A program made the translations under genes and the position numbers. Positions 33,665 through 43,839 of a stretch of 64,000 bases of DNA are shown here, one piece after another. The notes under the pieces are model-generated. The model ran no database searches and was not told where the DNA came from. It saw only the letters and a program-made list of their open reading frames with translations. Within the stretch, counting starts at the first letter, position 1, and every line of letters starts with the position of its first letter. Source of the DNA: Salinicola tamaricis (GTDB lineage Bacteria > Pseudomonadota > Gammaproteobacteria > Pseudomonadales > Halomonadaceae); assembly GCF_003006155.1 (NCBI RefSeq), contig NZ_CP023559.1, positions 930,001 through 994,000 on the forward strand, given 5' to 3'.

Positions 33665-34741
33665 ATGATCGAACTGCAAGGGCTGACCAAGACCTACGCC
33701 GGCAAGCGGGTGGTCGACGACGTCTCGCTGACGCTTCAGAGCGGCGAATTCGGCGTGCTGATCGGGCCTTCGGGCTGCGGCAAGTCGACCACGCTGAAGA
33801 TGATCAACCGCCTGATCCCGCTGAGCGAGGGGCGCATTCTGATCAACGGCGACGACGTCACCCAGCTGCCCGTGGAGCAGCTGCGGCGGCGGATCGGCTA
33901 CGCCATCCAATCCACCGGGCTGTTCCCCCACTGGAGCGTGGCACGCAACGTGGCCACCGTGCCGCAGCTGCTGAAGTGGCCCAAGGCGCGTATCGACGAT
34001 CGGGTCGATGAGCTGATGACGCTGTTTCAACTCGACCCGGCCGAATTCCGCGACAAGTACCCCCACCAGCTCTCCGGCGGCCAGGCGCAGCGGGTCGGGG
34101 TGGCCCGGGCGCTCGCCGCCGACCCCGAAGTCCTGCTGATGGACGAGCCCTTCGGCGCGGTCGACCCGCTCACCCGCGAGACGCTGCAGGCGGAGATGAG
34201 GCGCGTCCACGTCCAGACCGGCAAGACCATCGTCTTCGTCACCCACGACATGGACGAGGCGCTGGCCCTGGCCACGCGTATCGCCCTGCTCAACGGCGGC
34301 CGTCTGGTGCAGTACGAGCGCCCCATCGAGATGCTGGTCGATCCCGCCGACGACTTCGTGCGCGAGTTCATCGGCCAGGCCGATCTGGGTCTCAAGTTGC
34401 TGTCGCGACGCTTTGTGCACCAGTACCAGCGCCGCGCCCGACTGGCGCCGGAGACCGGGCTGGAGCGTCTCGACGAGCACGCCTGGCTGGTCGACGCCGA
34501 GGGCCGCCCCAGCGCTCTGGCCGGGGCGCGGCTGGATGACGCCGACGCCATCACCCGGGTCAAGCCCGAGTGGATCGCCACCCCGGAGATGAGCATGAAG
34601 GAAGCGCTGTCGCGGATGGTGTGGTACCGGGTGACCGCGCTGCCGGTAGTGGACCGCGACGGGCGTCTGATCGCCGAAGTGGGCATGCCCGGGGTAATGG
34701 GCATCGAAGGCGACGGCGTCGCCAGCGAGGCGGCGTCATGA
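33665..34741 (+). CDS. yehX: Osmoprotectant ABC transporter ATPase (YehX-like)
   Basis: 358-residue ATPase with Walker [11 protein letters not shown] (residues 34-43), Q-loop [12 protein letters not shown], signature [15 protein letters not shown], Walker [12 protein letters not shown] and switch His in [12 protein letters not shown]-terminal region of about 100 residues ([27 protein letters not shown]) is a regulatory CBS-like domain as in OpuA/ProV-type ATPases, where it can sense ionic strength. It overlaps the next gene's start (ATGA). The frame is intact. Confidence 0.93.
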   Translation: MIELQGLTKTYAGKRVVDDVSLTLQSGEFGVLIGPSGCGKSTTLKMINRLIPLSEGRILINGDDVTQLPVEQLRRRIGYAIQSTGLFPHWSVARNVATVPQLLKWPKARIDDRVDELMTLFQLDPAEFRDKYPHQLSGGQAQRVGVARALAADPEVLLMDEPFGAVDPLTRETLQAEMRRVHVQTGKTIVFVTHDMDEALALATRIALLNGGRLVQYERPIEMLVDPADDFVREFIGQADLGLKLLSRRFVHQYQRRARLAPETGLERLDEHAWLVDAEGRPSALAGARLDDADAITRVKPEWIATPEMSMKEALSRMVWYRVTALPVVDRDGRLIAEVGMPGVMGIEGDGVASEAAS

Positions 34742-35502
34742 GCGTTGCCGCCACGCGCTCGGGGCGGCTGCGTCGCGTTGCCGCCGGCAACCTCACGCTG
34801 GCGCTGCTCGCGCTGCTGCTGGTGGGGCTGACGCTGGGTATGGGCCAGTTGGAACCGCTGTTCCGGGCGCTGTTTCCCGATCTCAGCCAGCCGCTCTACA
34901 GCCGCGACAGCTTTCTCAATCTGATGCTGGCGCATATCGGCCTGGTGCTGGTGTCGTCGCTGATCTCGGTGAGCGTCGGCGTGGCCGCCGGGCTCTTCGT
35001 CACCCGCCCCGCCGGGCGCGAGTTCGAGCCCATGGTGTCGTCGCTGGCCGCGATCGGGCAGACCTTCCCGCCCGCGGCGGTGCTCGCCATCGCCGTTCCG
35101 CTGGCCGGGTTCGGCTTCACCCCCACGATCATCGCGCTGTCGCTCTACGGCCTGCTGCCGGTGATCCAGAACACCATCGCCGGGCTCGGCACGGTCCCCG
35201 CGAGCACTCGCGAGGCGGCGCGCGGCAACGGCATGAGCGCGTGGCAGATCCTGTGGCGGGTGGAACTGCCGCTGGCGATGCGGGTGATCATCGCCGGGAT
35301 TCGAGTGTCGGTGATCATCAACATCGGCACCGCCACCATCGGCTCCACCGTCGGCGCCAAGAGTCTGGGCACGCCGCTGATCGCCGGCCTGGTGGGTAAT
35401 AACCTGGCCTACGTGATCCAGGGTGCGCTGCTGGTGGGCCTGCTGGCGATCGTCACCGATCTGGCGTTCGAGCGCCTGGAGCGGCGCTACACCTTCGGCT
35501 GA
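34738..35502 (+). CDS. yehW: Osmoprotectant ABC transporter permease (YehW-like)
   Basis: 254-residue permease with about six helices; conserved segments [40 protein letters not shown] (EAA loop) and [17 protein letters not shown]. Last gene of the osmoprotectant import operon, translationally coupled to the ATPase by an ATGA overlap. Its end overlaps the convergent LysR-type gene by 16 bases. Confidence 0.93.
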   Translation: MSVAATRSGRLRRVAAGNLTLALLALLLVGLTLGMGQLEPLFRALFPDLSQPLYSRDSFLNLMLAHIGLVLVSSLISVSVGVAAGLFVTRPAGREFEPMVSSLAAIGQTFPPAAVLAIAVPLAGFGFTPTIIALSLYGLLPVIQNTIAGLGTVPASTREAARGNGMSAWQILWRVELPLAMRVIIAGIRVSVIINIGTATIGSTVGAKSLGTPLIAGLVGNNLAYVIQGALLVGLLAIVTDLAFERLERRYTFG

Positions 35503-36401
35503 GGCAGGGCCGCAGCGGAGTCGAGCTCGGCGGCGACCTGCTTGCGCAGCTGGCGCAGGAAGGCCGCCAGCGCCGGGGAGTCGTGCAGCGGCTTGCGCCG
35601 CAGAACGCCGATCTGGCGCGGCTCGCGCAGCGCCACCGGCAGCCGTGTCATGTCGCTCAGGTCGAACACCGCCACGCTCGAGGCCGGCAGCAGCGCAAAG
35701 CCCAGCCCGGCACGCACCATGGCGATCGCCGAGCTCATGAAGCTCAACTCCCAGCTCGGCGCCCGGGTCATGCCGGCGTCGCGCAGCGCCAGCTCGGCGA
35801 AATGGGCGCGCTCGACCCCGGCGCCATGGCGATGTCGGGCATCTGCGCCAGGCCGTACCAGGGCGACTCGCTGGCCCGCACCACCCGCGGCGGGTGATCA
35901 GGATCAGGTCGTCGTGGAACAGCGGCTCGAAGTCGAGTTCATGATCGTCGCCCAGCGGCGAGGCCAGCCCCATCTCCACCTCGCCGCGGCGCACCCAGTC
36001 ATCGACCTCACCGGCAAGGCCGTCGCGCAGGCTCAGGGTGACCCTGGGTGGCGCTTGCGGAAGGCGGCGATGGTCCGCGGCAGCAGCGACGAAGCCACCG
36101 AAGGTAGCCCCGCCAGCGCCAGGTGCCCCTGGGCCAGCTGGCGCACGTTCTGGGTATCCTGCAGCGCCAGCGCCATGTCGGCGAGAATCCGCCGGGCGTG
36201 CCCCAGAAAGAGCTCGCCGGCTTCGGTCAGCAGCACCTTGCGGGTGTTGCGGGCGAACAGCTCGACCCCCAGTTCCCCTTCCAACTTTCGTATCAGGTAG
36301 CTCAGCGCCGGCTGGGTCAGGTGGATCTCCCGCGCCGCCCGGGTGAAGCTCGCCAGCTCGGCGGTCAGCACGAAAGCCCGCAGCTGTCGCTGGTGGAACA
36401 T
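35487..36401 (-). CDS. LysR family transcriptional regulator, frameshifted three times
   Basis: The winged helix-turn-helix is clear at the N-terminus ([21 protein letters not shown], then [20 protein letters not shown]). The effector domain continues in two other frames: [25 protein letters not shown], then [22 protein letters not shown], then [21 protein letters not shown] to the end. Breaks lie near 36046-36048 (CCCC read as CCC), 35885-35893 and 35816-35819 (GGGGG read as GGGG on the coding strand); all are single missing bases. Corrected length about 305, usual for LysR. Divergent from the AtuA-like gene, so it is the probable regulator of that cluster. Start ATG 36399-36401, or five codons upstream. 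Confidence 0.82.
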
Positions 36402-36424
36402 GGCGCACTCACTCAAGGATTTTT

Positions 36425-36439
36425 ATCAATTCATAAGAT
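36425..36439. promoter_or_regulatory. Candidate LysR-type binding box (ATC-N9-GAT)
   Basis: ATCAATTCATAAGAT lies between the divergent LysR and AtuA-like genes and fits the T-N11-A rule with a dyad (ATC/GAT), with an overlapping TTAT/ATAA inverted repeat at 36423-36436. The surrounding DNA is markedly AT-rich, as expected for the divergent promoters. The position, 24 bases from the regulator ATG, suits autoregulation. Inference only. Confidence 0.5.
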
Positions 36440-36506
36440 ATATGGTTTTGCCTGATGAGGACACGTCGGGCCATGGTCGGCAAAACGCTATCAGCAGGAA
36501 GCTCCC

Positions 36507-37871
36507 ATGCTCGACTCTCCCTCGCCGCCTACAGGTACAGGCCCTGCCTACGTCGGCTGCGGCGCCGGTTTTGCCGGTGACCGCCCCCGCGCCGCGGTGG
36601 CGCTGGTCGAGGCGCTGGCCGCCTGCGACGGCCCGCGCTACTGTTCTTCGAGCTGCTCGCCGAACGCACCCTGGCCGAGGCGCAGCTACGCCGACTGAGC
36701 GACCCCGAGCGCGGCTACGCCAGCCAACTGTTCGCCTTCTCGAGCCGGTGGTGGCGCGCTGCCTGACCCTGGGCATCCCGATCATCACCAACGGCGGCGC
36801 GGCCAACCCGACAGCGGCGGCGCGGCGGCTGCGCGATCAGTTGCAGGCCCAGGGGCTGACGGCACGCATCGCCTGCGTGCTCGGCGACGACCGGGTCGGC
36901 GAGGCCGCCGACGCCGATTGGCTGCCCACCGACTGCCCGCGCGACGAGATCGTCTCGTGCAATGTCTATATCGGCGCCGAGGCGGGTGGCCCAGGCGCTG
37001 GCCGAGGGGGCTGACATCGTGATCGGCGGGCGCCTCGCCGACCCTTCGGTGGTGGGGGCATGCGCCATGCCCACGGCTGGGCCGGTGATGACTGGAACAA
37101 ACTGGCGGTGGCCACCGCCGCCGGCCATCTGCTCGAATGCGGCACCCAGGTCAGCGGCGGCTACTTCGCCGACTCCGCCCACAAGTCGGTGCCCGACCTC
37201 GCCCATCTCGGCTGCCCGATCGCCGAGGTAGATGGCGATGGCAGCCTGGTGATCACCAAGGTGCCTGGCAGCGGCGGTGGCGTCAGCGAGCGCACGGTCA
37301 AGGAGCAGCTGCTCTATGAGGTCCACGATCCGGCGGCCTACCTGACCCCTGACGTCACCCTCGATCTCTCCGGCGTCCGCCTGGAGACCCTGGGCCCCGA
37401 CCGGGTGGCGGTGCGCGGCATCATCGGCCATCCGGCGCCGGCCACGCTCAAGGGCAATCTCGGTCTGCGCGGGCTGTGGTTCGGCGAGGCGGGTATCTCC
37501 TATGCCGGCCCCGGGGCGGGGGCCGGGTGCGCTGGCGCTGGAGATTCTGCGCCAGCGGCTGGCCGAGGAGACCCCGGCGCTGACGCCACATTTCGATGTG
37601 ATCGGCGTCGCCAGCCTGTTCAACGACGGCGACGGTACCTGGCTCGAGCAGGCATTGGCGGCGGCCCCGGAGGTCGCTGACGTACGCCTGCGCCTGGGGA
37701 TCGTCGACACGCGACCGGGAGGCGATCGAGCGCGCCCTGCAGGAAGTCGAGGCGCTCTATCTCAACGGCCCGGCCGGCGGCGAGGGGTCCGCCGCCAGCT
37801 CGGCGAGTCGCTGCGCACGCGCGCCTTTCTGATCCCGCGCGCGGGTCACCCCCTATCTGACATGGCACTGA
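36507..37871 (+). pseudogene. AtuA (acyclic terpene utilization) family protein, multiply frameshifted
   Basis: Large AtuA-family domain of unknown enzymology, about 455 residues. N-terminus YVGCGAGFAGDRPRAAVALVEAL is diagnostic; then LFFELLAERTLAEAQL, VVARCLTLGIPIITNGGAANP, GADIVIGGRLADPS, HGWAGDDWNKLAVATAAGHL and VVGGY-type Gly-rich segments follow in turn. Eight or nine shifts separate them (near 36641, 36739, 36985, 37058, 37523, 37531, 37712, 37786, 37841). Most need one extra base; three need two extra or one fewer. No fragment carries internal stops or lost conservation, so error is likelier than decay. Good ribosome site CAGGAAG. The last frame stops at 37871; alternatively it runs on into the small partner, as in fused AtuA proteins. 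Confidence 0.72.
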
Positions 37872-37882
37872 GGAGCCCCCGC

Positions 37883-38209
37883 ATGCATCCGGAGATTCTA
37901 CTTGCCGATGTCGCCCACGCCCGCGCCGGCGACAAGGGCAACACCCTCAACGTGGCGGTGTTCGTGTTCGACCCGGCGCACTACGCCTGGCTGGCGCGCA
38001 ACCTGACCGAAGCGGTGGTGGCTGAACGCTTCGCCCATCGCCGCCCGCAGCAGGTGACCCGCCACTGTCTGCCCAACCTGCACGGCATGAACTTCGTCAT
38101 CGACGGCGCCCTGGAAGGCGGGGTCAACCAGAGCGCCACCCTCGACCGCCACGGCAAGAGCCTCAGCTATCTGCTGCTGGGGCTGCGCTTGCCATCGCCC
38201 GCGACCTGA
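37883..38209 (+). CDS. AtuA-associated small domain protein
   Basis: 108 residues. HARAGDKGNTLNVAVFVFDP and RHCLPNLHGMNFVIDGALEGG are hallmarks of the small C-terminal domain found fused to AtuA in Pseudomonas or encoded as its separate partner. Start ATG 37883, eight bases after GAGGAG, which supports a separate protein here. It probably forms a complex with the AtuA-like product; the reaction is unknown. It precedes a CitMHS transporter by 37 bases. Confidence 0.75.
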   Translation: MHPEILLADVAHARAGDKGNTLNVAVFVFDPAHYAWLARNLTEAVVAERFAHRRPQQVTRHCLPNLHGMNFVIDGALEGGVNQSATLDRHGKSLSYLLLGLRLPSPAT

Positions 38210-38246
38210 ACGGGCACCCCGATACACGCCAACTCACGGAGCCACT

Positions 38247-39551
38247 ATGATAACAACGCTCGGATTCGTGATGATGCTGGGCATCATCGCGCTGATACTG
38301 CTCAAGCGGCTGACCCCCGTGGTCGCCTTCGCCCTGGTGCCGGTCGCCGCCTGTCTGCTGGCCGGTTTCTCGCCGGCCGAGATCGGCGGCTTCATCAAGT
38401 CCGGCCTCACCGCGGTCGCCCCCACGGCGACGCTGTTCATCTTCGCCATTCTCTACTTCGGCATCATGCGCGAGCGCGGCCTGTTCGATCCGCTGGTCAA
38501 TTTCCTGATCCGGCGCACCCGGGGCGAGCCGCTGCGGGTTGCCATCGTCACCGTGCTGGTGGCCGGCATCGCGCATCTCGACGGCGTCGGCGCAGCCACC
38601 TTCCTGCTCACCATTCCCGCCTTCCTGCCGCTCTATCAGCGTCTGCGCATGAGCCCGCTGATCCTGCTGTGCCTGGTCGGGCTGACCGCCGGGGTAGTCA
38701 ACATGGTGCCCTGGGGCGGGCCCACCGCGCGTGCCGCGGCCACCTCGGGGGTAGACGCTTCCGCCCTATGGCTGCCGCTGGTGCCGGTGCAGGCGCTGGG
38801 GATCGTGCTGCTGCTGGGCCTGGCCTGCCTGTTCGGCGTGCGCGCCCAGCGCCGGCTACGCGCCGAGGGCCACACCGCCGGCGGCGACATGTCGGCGTAC
38901 CTGCTGCCACCGCGCGACACCGCGCTGGCGCTCGACGACTGGCGCTACTGGGCCAACGTGGGGCTGACCCTGATCATTCTGCTGATCCTGTTCACCGGCG
39001 CCTTCCCGCTCTACGCCAGCTTCATGGTCGGGCTCGGCATCGCCCTGCTGCTCAACTATCCGCGCCCGGACGAACAGGGGCGCCAACTGGCGCGTCACGC
39101 CAACGATGCGCTGCAGATGGCGCTGGTGATGCTGGCGGCGGGGATTCTGCTCGGGATTCTGGCCGGCGCCGGCATGTCCGAGGGCATGGCGGGGGCGCTG
39201 ATCGCGCTGCTGCCGGCGGGCTCCGCCGGGGTGCTGCATCTGATCGTGGGGTTCTTCGGCGTACCGCTGGGGATGCTGTTCTCGCCCGACGCCTACTACT
39301 TCGCGCTGATGCCGATCGTGCGCGACATCGCCACCGCCGCCGGCGTGCCGGTGGACGCGGTGGCCCGCGCCATGCTGATCGGCGAGAACACCGGCTTCAG
39401 CATCAGCCCGGTGGTCCCCAGTGTCTATCTGGCGATCGGGCTGGCCCAGGTCGAGCTGCGCGAGCACCTCAAGTTCACCTTCCTGTGGGCCTGGGGCATC
39501 GGCATCGTGCTGCTCGCCTTCGCCTGGGCGATCGGGGCCATCGGTGGCTAA
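38247..39551 (+). CDS. CitMHS family citrate/organic acid transporter
   Basis: 434-residue membrane carrier with about 12 helices. NMVPWGGPTARAAATSG, the segment GIAHLDGVGAATFLLTIPAF and GENTGFSISPVVPSVYLA are typical of CitMHS proteins, which import citrate as a complex with Mg2+ or other divalent ions. Next to AtuA-like genes the substrate may be another branched or tricarboxylic acid (inference). Its TAA overlaps the GTG start region of the following hydrolase gene, so the two are coupled. Confidence 0.88.
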   Translation: MITTLGFVMMLGIIALILLKRLTPVVAFALVPVAACLLAGFSPAEIGGFIKSGLTAVAPTATLFIFAILYFGIMRERGLFDPLVNFLIRRTRGEPLRVAIVTVLVAGIAHLDGVGAATFLLTIPAFLPLYQRLRMSPLILLCLVGLTAGVVNMVPWGGPTARAAATSGVDASALWLPLVPVQALGIVLLLGLACLFGVRAQRRLRAEGHTAGGDMSAYLLPPRDTALALDDWRYWANVGLTLIILLILFTGAFPLYASFMVGLGIALLLNYPRPDEQGRQLARHANDALQMALVMLAAGILLGILAGAGMSEGMAGALIALLPAGSAGVLHLIVGFFGVPLGMLFSPDAYYFALMPIVRDIATAAGVPVDAVARAMLIGENTGFSISPVVPSVYLAIGLAQVELREHLKFTFLWAWGIGIVLLAFAWAIGAIGG

Positions 39552-40265
39552 GGCCACGCCCCCGGGCGGCGTCCTGGTGGCGCTGCCCGGCACGCTGCTG
39601 CCACCGACGATCTTCGAGGGGGTGGCGCTGCCCGACGGCTGGCGCTGGCACGGCGTCGACTGGCTCGGCGGCCCCGGTGACGGCGAGCTGACCCCGCCGC
39701 CGCCGAGCTCTGCCGCCACTGGCCACCAAGCGACACCGCGCCGGCGCTGCTGGTGGGCCACTCCGCCGGCGGCGTCATCGCGCTGCAGCTGGCCGCCGCC
39801 CTGGGCGCGCGTCTGGCCGGGCTGGTACTGATCGACACCGGCGCCAGCGCGATCAACCACGGCGACCCGCAGTTGCCCCAGCGGCTGCGTGAGCAGTGGG
39901 GCGAGGCATTCATCGAGGCCTTCCTGCGCCGCTGCGTGGGCGAGGCGGCGCTGGAGAGGCATGGCGAACGGCTGCGCCACTACGCCCGTACCTGCAACCC
40001 CGAGCGCGCCTACCGTGCCATGTGCAGCCTGCGCCGGCTCGATCTCACCGCGCGGCTGAGTGAGATCCGCTGCCCCACCCTGGTGGTGCATGGCGACCGC
40101 GACCCGGCACGTACCTGGCAGCACGCCATGGCACTGGCCGAGGGCATCGCCGACGCCTGCCTGGTGCGGCTCGACGCCGGCCATACCCCGATGCTCGACT
40201 GTGCGGGACCGCTGTCGCAGGCGCTGGGCGACTTCCTGACTAGCCGAAATACTGGGCGCCATTGA
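39544..40265 (+). CDS. Alpha/beta hydrolase, frameshifted
   Basis: About 240 residues. Start GTG 39544 lies inside the end of the CitMHS gene (MAKATPPGGVLVALPGTLLPP). The nucleophile elbow is GHSAGG, the Asp sits in LVVHGDRDPARTW and the His in LDAGHTPMLDC, giving a complete catalytic triad. The frame breaks between 39692 and 39703 (ELT should continue to LAELCRHWPPSDTAPALLVG), one base missing near ACCCCGCCGCCG. It may hydrolyse an ester or thioester made in the AtuA/CitMHS pathway. Its end overlaps the convergent SDR by 26 bases. Confidence 0.78.
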
Positions 40266-41004
40266 TATCGACAATGCTCCCCGAGACAAAGGCGGCGCCG
40301 TCACTGGCCAGCCACAGGGCAGCCGAGGCGACGTCTTCGGGCACCCCGGCTCGCCCGGCGGGAATCCCGGCGATGGTATCGCGCTTGGAGGCCTCACTGG
40401 TGAAGGTCGCGTGGAACGGAGTGGCTTCGATAAAGCCCGGCGCCAGGGCGTTGACGGTGATGCCACGCCCGGCGACCTCCTTGGCCAGCCCGCGGGTGAA
40501 GCCGAACAGCGCGGCCTTGGCGGTAGCGTAGGCGGTGGCACCGGGGTGGCCACCGTTGCGCCCGGCCAGCGACGACAGCGTGATGATGCGCCCGCCCTCG
40601 GCGCCGAATAGTGGCAGCAGGTAGTGGGTCATCAGAAACACCGAGTCGACGTTGAGTGTCTGCACCTGACGCCACAGGGTATAGGGCATCTCCTCGATGC
40701 CAGCGCGCTGCACCAGACCACCGGCGTTATTGATCAGAATATCGACCCGGCCGCACTCGTCCAGCAGCCAGCCGGCGAAGTCGGCCACCGCCGCCTCGTC
40801 GGTGACGTCGAGCGCCCGTGCCAGGGCCGGTTCGCCACCGCTGGCGGTGAGCCCCTCAAGCGCCGCGGCATCGGGCTGATGCGTACGATAGGTGATCACC
40901 ACGCGGGCCCCGGCCGCCGCCAGCGCGCGGGCGATGGCATAGCCGATTCCCACACCGCCACCACTGACCACGGCGATACGGCCCTGCAGCTGCGATTCAG
41001 ACAT
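40240..41004 (-). CDS. Short-chain dehydrogenase/reductase (FabG-like)
   Basis: 254-residue NAD(P)-dependent oxidoreductase. Cofactor motif VSGGGVGIGYAIARALA (GGGxGIG), NNAG in DILINNAGG, catalytic Ser in ITLSSLAG and Tyr/Lys in YATAK. Ends with the usual VSGSIVDINGAQY. A very good ribosome site (AGGAGG) precedes ATG 41002-41004. The substrate is unknown; it faces the hydrolase and may belong functionally to the neighbouring cluster, but it has its own promoter region. Confidence 0.88.
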   Translation of the reverse strand: MSESQLQGRIAVVSGGGVGIGYAIARALAAAGARVVITYRTHQPDAAALEGLTASGGEPALARALDVTDEAAVADFAGWLLDECGRVDILINNAGGLVQRAGIEEMPYTLWRQVQTLNVDSVFLMTHYLLPLFGAEGGRIITLSSLAGRNGGHPGATAYATAKAALFGFTRGLAKEVAGRGITVNALAPGFIEATPFHATFTSEASKRDTIAGIPAGRAGVPEDVASAALWLASDGAAFVSGSIVDINGAQYFG

Positions 41005-41134
41005 CGGGTTCCTCCTGGAAGAGACAGTGGTATGACAGCGATGGCACGCCCGGGAGGCGAACGTCACGCGTCTGCAACAGGAGTCAGGATAGCGCCAGAT
41101 GGGATAAGCGATGTCGGCCGTTGTCGTGTACGAC

Positions 41135-41494
41135 CTAGGCGTCAGTGATCAGGCGCAGCCACAGTGCCGGGCTGGCGCCACCGCGCGCCTGGGTGTCGAT
41201 CCAGCCGGCGGCTTCGAGCTCGGCGGCGGCGCGCCTGACCAGCGCGTGCTCGATGCCCAGATGACGCGACAGCTGGGCGCTGGATAACCCTGCACGAGAC
41301 AGCTCTGAACTGGGCTGCGCTGAATGGGCACTGTCAGGACTGGCCAGCTCCGCCCTCTTCCCCGGGCCGGCGCCGCGCAGCGACGCCAGCAGCAGTACCG
41401 CCAGCGGGTCGAGCTCGGGGTGTGCCGCCTGGAGCGCCGTGAAGCGACGCTCGAGGGCGGCGACATCGAGCTCGGGTTGCCCGCGCTCAGGCAA
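41135..41494 (-). CDS. Small winged-helix protein coupled to the molybdoenzyme gene
   Basis: 119 residues starting at TTG 41494, which overlaps the end of the upstream oxidoreductase gene by 8 bases, indicating translational coupling. The C-terminal half (SSAQLSRHLGIEHALVRRAA, then AELEAAGWIDTQARGG) looks like a DNA-binding winged helix-turn-helix. The N-terminal half is helical (FTALQAAHPELDPLAVLLLA). It is not a known formate dehydrogenase subunit. It could regulate the locus or act as a chaperone; no family is recognised with certainty. Confidence 0.55.
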   Translation of the reverse strand: MPERGQPELDVAALERRFTALQAAHPELDPLAVLLLASLRGAGPGKRAELASPDSAHSAQPSSELSRAGLSSAQLSRHLGIEHALVRRAAAELEAAGWIDTQARGGASPALWLRLITDA

Positions 41495-43839
41495 GGCGCG
41501 CGCTCGCTGCCAGACGCACGGCGACCGACTTCGATGCCGGCGTGTGGCTCTGCTCGCCCTTGTGATCGAGCGGGATCAGCGGATTGGTCTCCGGATAGTA
41601 GGCAGCGGCGCAGCCGGCGGGCGTGTCATAGGCGACGATCTTGAAGCCGTCGGCACGCCGTATCACGCCATCCTCGGACTCGCCGATCAGATCGACCCAC
41701 TGCCCGGCGGCGAAGCCCAGCCGCGCGATATCCTCCTGATTGAGGAAGATCACCCGGCGGCCGTTCTCGATGCCGCGGTAACGGTCATCGTAGCCATAGA
41801 CCGTGGTGTTGTACTGGTCGTGGGAGCGCATCGTCTGCAGCGTGATCCAGCCCTCCCGGGCGGCGAGGCGTTGGTGCATCACCTCGCCCGGCAGCGCGTC
41901 GTCGGAGAACTCCGCCTGACCGCTGGCGGTGTCGAACTGCGCCGCGCCACAGGATTGGCCAACCAGAAGCCGCGCGGCGCACGCACCCGGGTATTGAAGT
42001 CGTCGAAGCCGGGGATCACCGCGGCGATGTGCTCGCGAATGCGGTCGTAATCCTCGCGCAGCGTTGCCCACGCCACGCTGTCCTTGTCTCCGAACAGGCG
42101 CTCGGCGATACCGGTTAGGATCGCCACCTCGGAGCGCAACGCCTTGTCCGCCGGGCGATTGATGCCCGCCGAGCCGTGCACCATGCTCATCGAATCCTCG
42201 ACCGTGATCAGTTGCGCCTGACCCGCCGCGTTGCGATCGATCTCGCTGCGCCCCAGGCACGGCAGGATCAGCGCCTCGCGCCCGGTGATCAGATGGCTAC
42301 GGTTGAGCTTGGTACTGATGAAAGCAGTCAGCGCGCAGTTGGCCATCGCCTGCTCGGTGACACCGCTGTCGGAGATGGCGCGGGTGAAGTTGCCGGCCAG
42401 GCCAATGAAGACCTTGCCCGGCTGGTCGCGCATCGCCTTGACCGCGGCCACTGAGTCGACCCCGTGATGGCGCGGCATGGGGCGCTGATAGTAGGTCTCC
42501 AGTGCATCGAGCAACTCATCAGCGGGTTTCTCGAAGATCCCCATGGTGCGGTCACCCTGGACGTTGGAGTGGCCACGCACCGGCGAGGTGCCGGCGCCGG
42601 GCTTGCCCAGGTTGCCGCCCAGCATCAGCAGATTGACGATCTCGCGCACGGTGGCCACCGAGTGCACGTGCTGGGTGATGCCCATGGCCCAGCAGGCGAT
42701 GGTGGCACGCGAGCGGGCATAGAGATCCGCGGCCTCGCGCATTTCACGCTGAGACAGCCCCGACTGAGCCTCGAGTTCGGCCCATTCGGTGGCCTCGACC
42801 CGGACCCGGTAAGCCTCCAGATGCGCAGTGTGCGCGGCCAGGAAGGCGTGGTCGAGCACGGCTTCACCGGCGGCATCGCGCTCGAACAGCGCCTTGGCCA
42901 TGCCGCGCACGGCGGCCATGTCACCGCCCAGCTTGGGGCGGAAGTAGAAGGTGCTGATGCGATGGCTGCCGTTGTGCAGCATCTCCATCGGCTTCTGCGG
43001 GTCGGCGAACTTCTCCAGACCGCGCTCCTTGAGCGGGTTGAAGGAGACGATGGTGGCGCCGCGCTCGGCCGCTTCGCGCAGCACGCCGAGCATGCGCGGA
43101 TGGTTGGTGCCAGGGTTCTGGCCGAACACGAAGATCGCCTCGGCGCGCTCGAAATCCTCCAGCCGCACGCTGCCCTTGCCGGTTCCCAGGGCCGCGGTGA
43201 GCGCCACACCGCTGGCCTCGTGACACATGTTGGAGCAGTCCGGCAGGTTGTTGGTACCGAAGCGCGCGCGCCAGCAGCTGGAACACGTAGGCCGACTCGT
43301 TAGCGGCCTTGCCCGAGGTATAGAAGATAGCGTCGTCGGGGGTCGGCAGCGCCTTGAGTTCCTGTGCTACCAGTGCGAGTGCGTCCTCCCACGCGATCGG
43401 CTCGTAGTGATCGGTCTCGGCGTTGTAGCGCATCGGCTCCACCAGCCGCCCCTGATCCTCGAGCTGGTAGTCGTCCCAGGTCTTGAGTTCGCTGACGCTG
43501 TGGCGCGCGAAGAACTCGCGCGTGACGCGCTTGGCGGTGGCTTCCCAGGTCACCGCCTTGACCCCGTTCTCACAGAACTCGAACGACGAGCCGTGTTCCG
43601 GGTCGCCCCAGGCGCAGCCGGGGCAGTCGAAGCCGTCGGGCTGGTTGAGCTTGAACAGCGAGCGCGCGTTGAGCAGCGGCGAACGGCTGTGCCACAGATG
43701 CTTGCCCACCGACTTGAGCGCGCCCCAGCCGCCGGCCGGGTTGCGATAAGAGAAGACCTTGGGATCGGGCCAGGCCCGCCAGCGGCGGCTCTTGGGCGGC
43801 TACGGAGGGGGCGTCAGGGGCTTGGCGAGTCTGGGACAT
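41487..43839 (-). CDS. FdhF/YdeP family molybdopterin oxidoreductase, frameshifted three times
   Basis: About 784 residues. The segment FDCPGCAWGDPEHGSSFEFC and GVKAVTWEAT are typical of the YdeP branch of formate-dehydrogenase-like enzymes; LPDCSNMCHEASG, GQNPGTNHPRM, GHSNVQGDRTMG and the C-terminal molybdopterin-binding MRSHDQYNTTVYG follow. Cys or Ser replaces selenocysteine; no in-frame TGA. Breaks near 43791-43800 (two bases missing or one extra), 43260-43270 (one extra base in a GCGCGC run) and 41940 (one missing C). Start ATG 43837-43839 with AAGGAA. YdeP-type enzymes have been linked to acid tolerance in E. coli; the substrate is unknown. fdhD lies upstream on the same strand. Confidence 0.82.

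Noticed and set aside
34027-36408. A 793-residue minus-strand frame across the osmoprotectant genes
   Set aside because: Most of it is antisense to yehX and yehW; only its last part coincides with the LysR effector domain.
41487-43839. Selenocysteine in the FdhF-like enzyme
   Set aside because: No in-frame TGA followed by a SECIS-like hairpin was seen; the frame changes are indels, not TGA codons.
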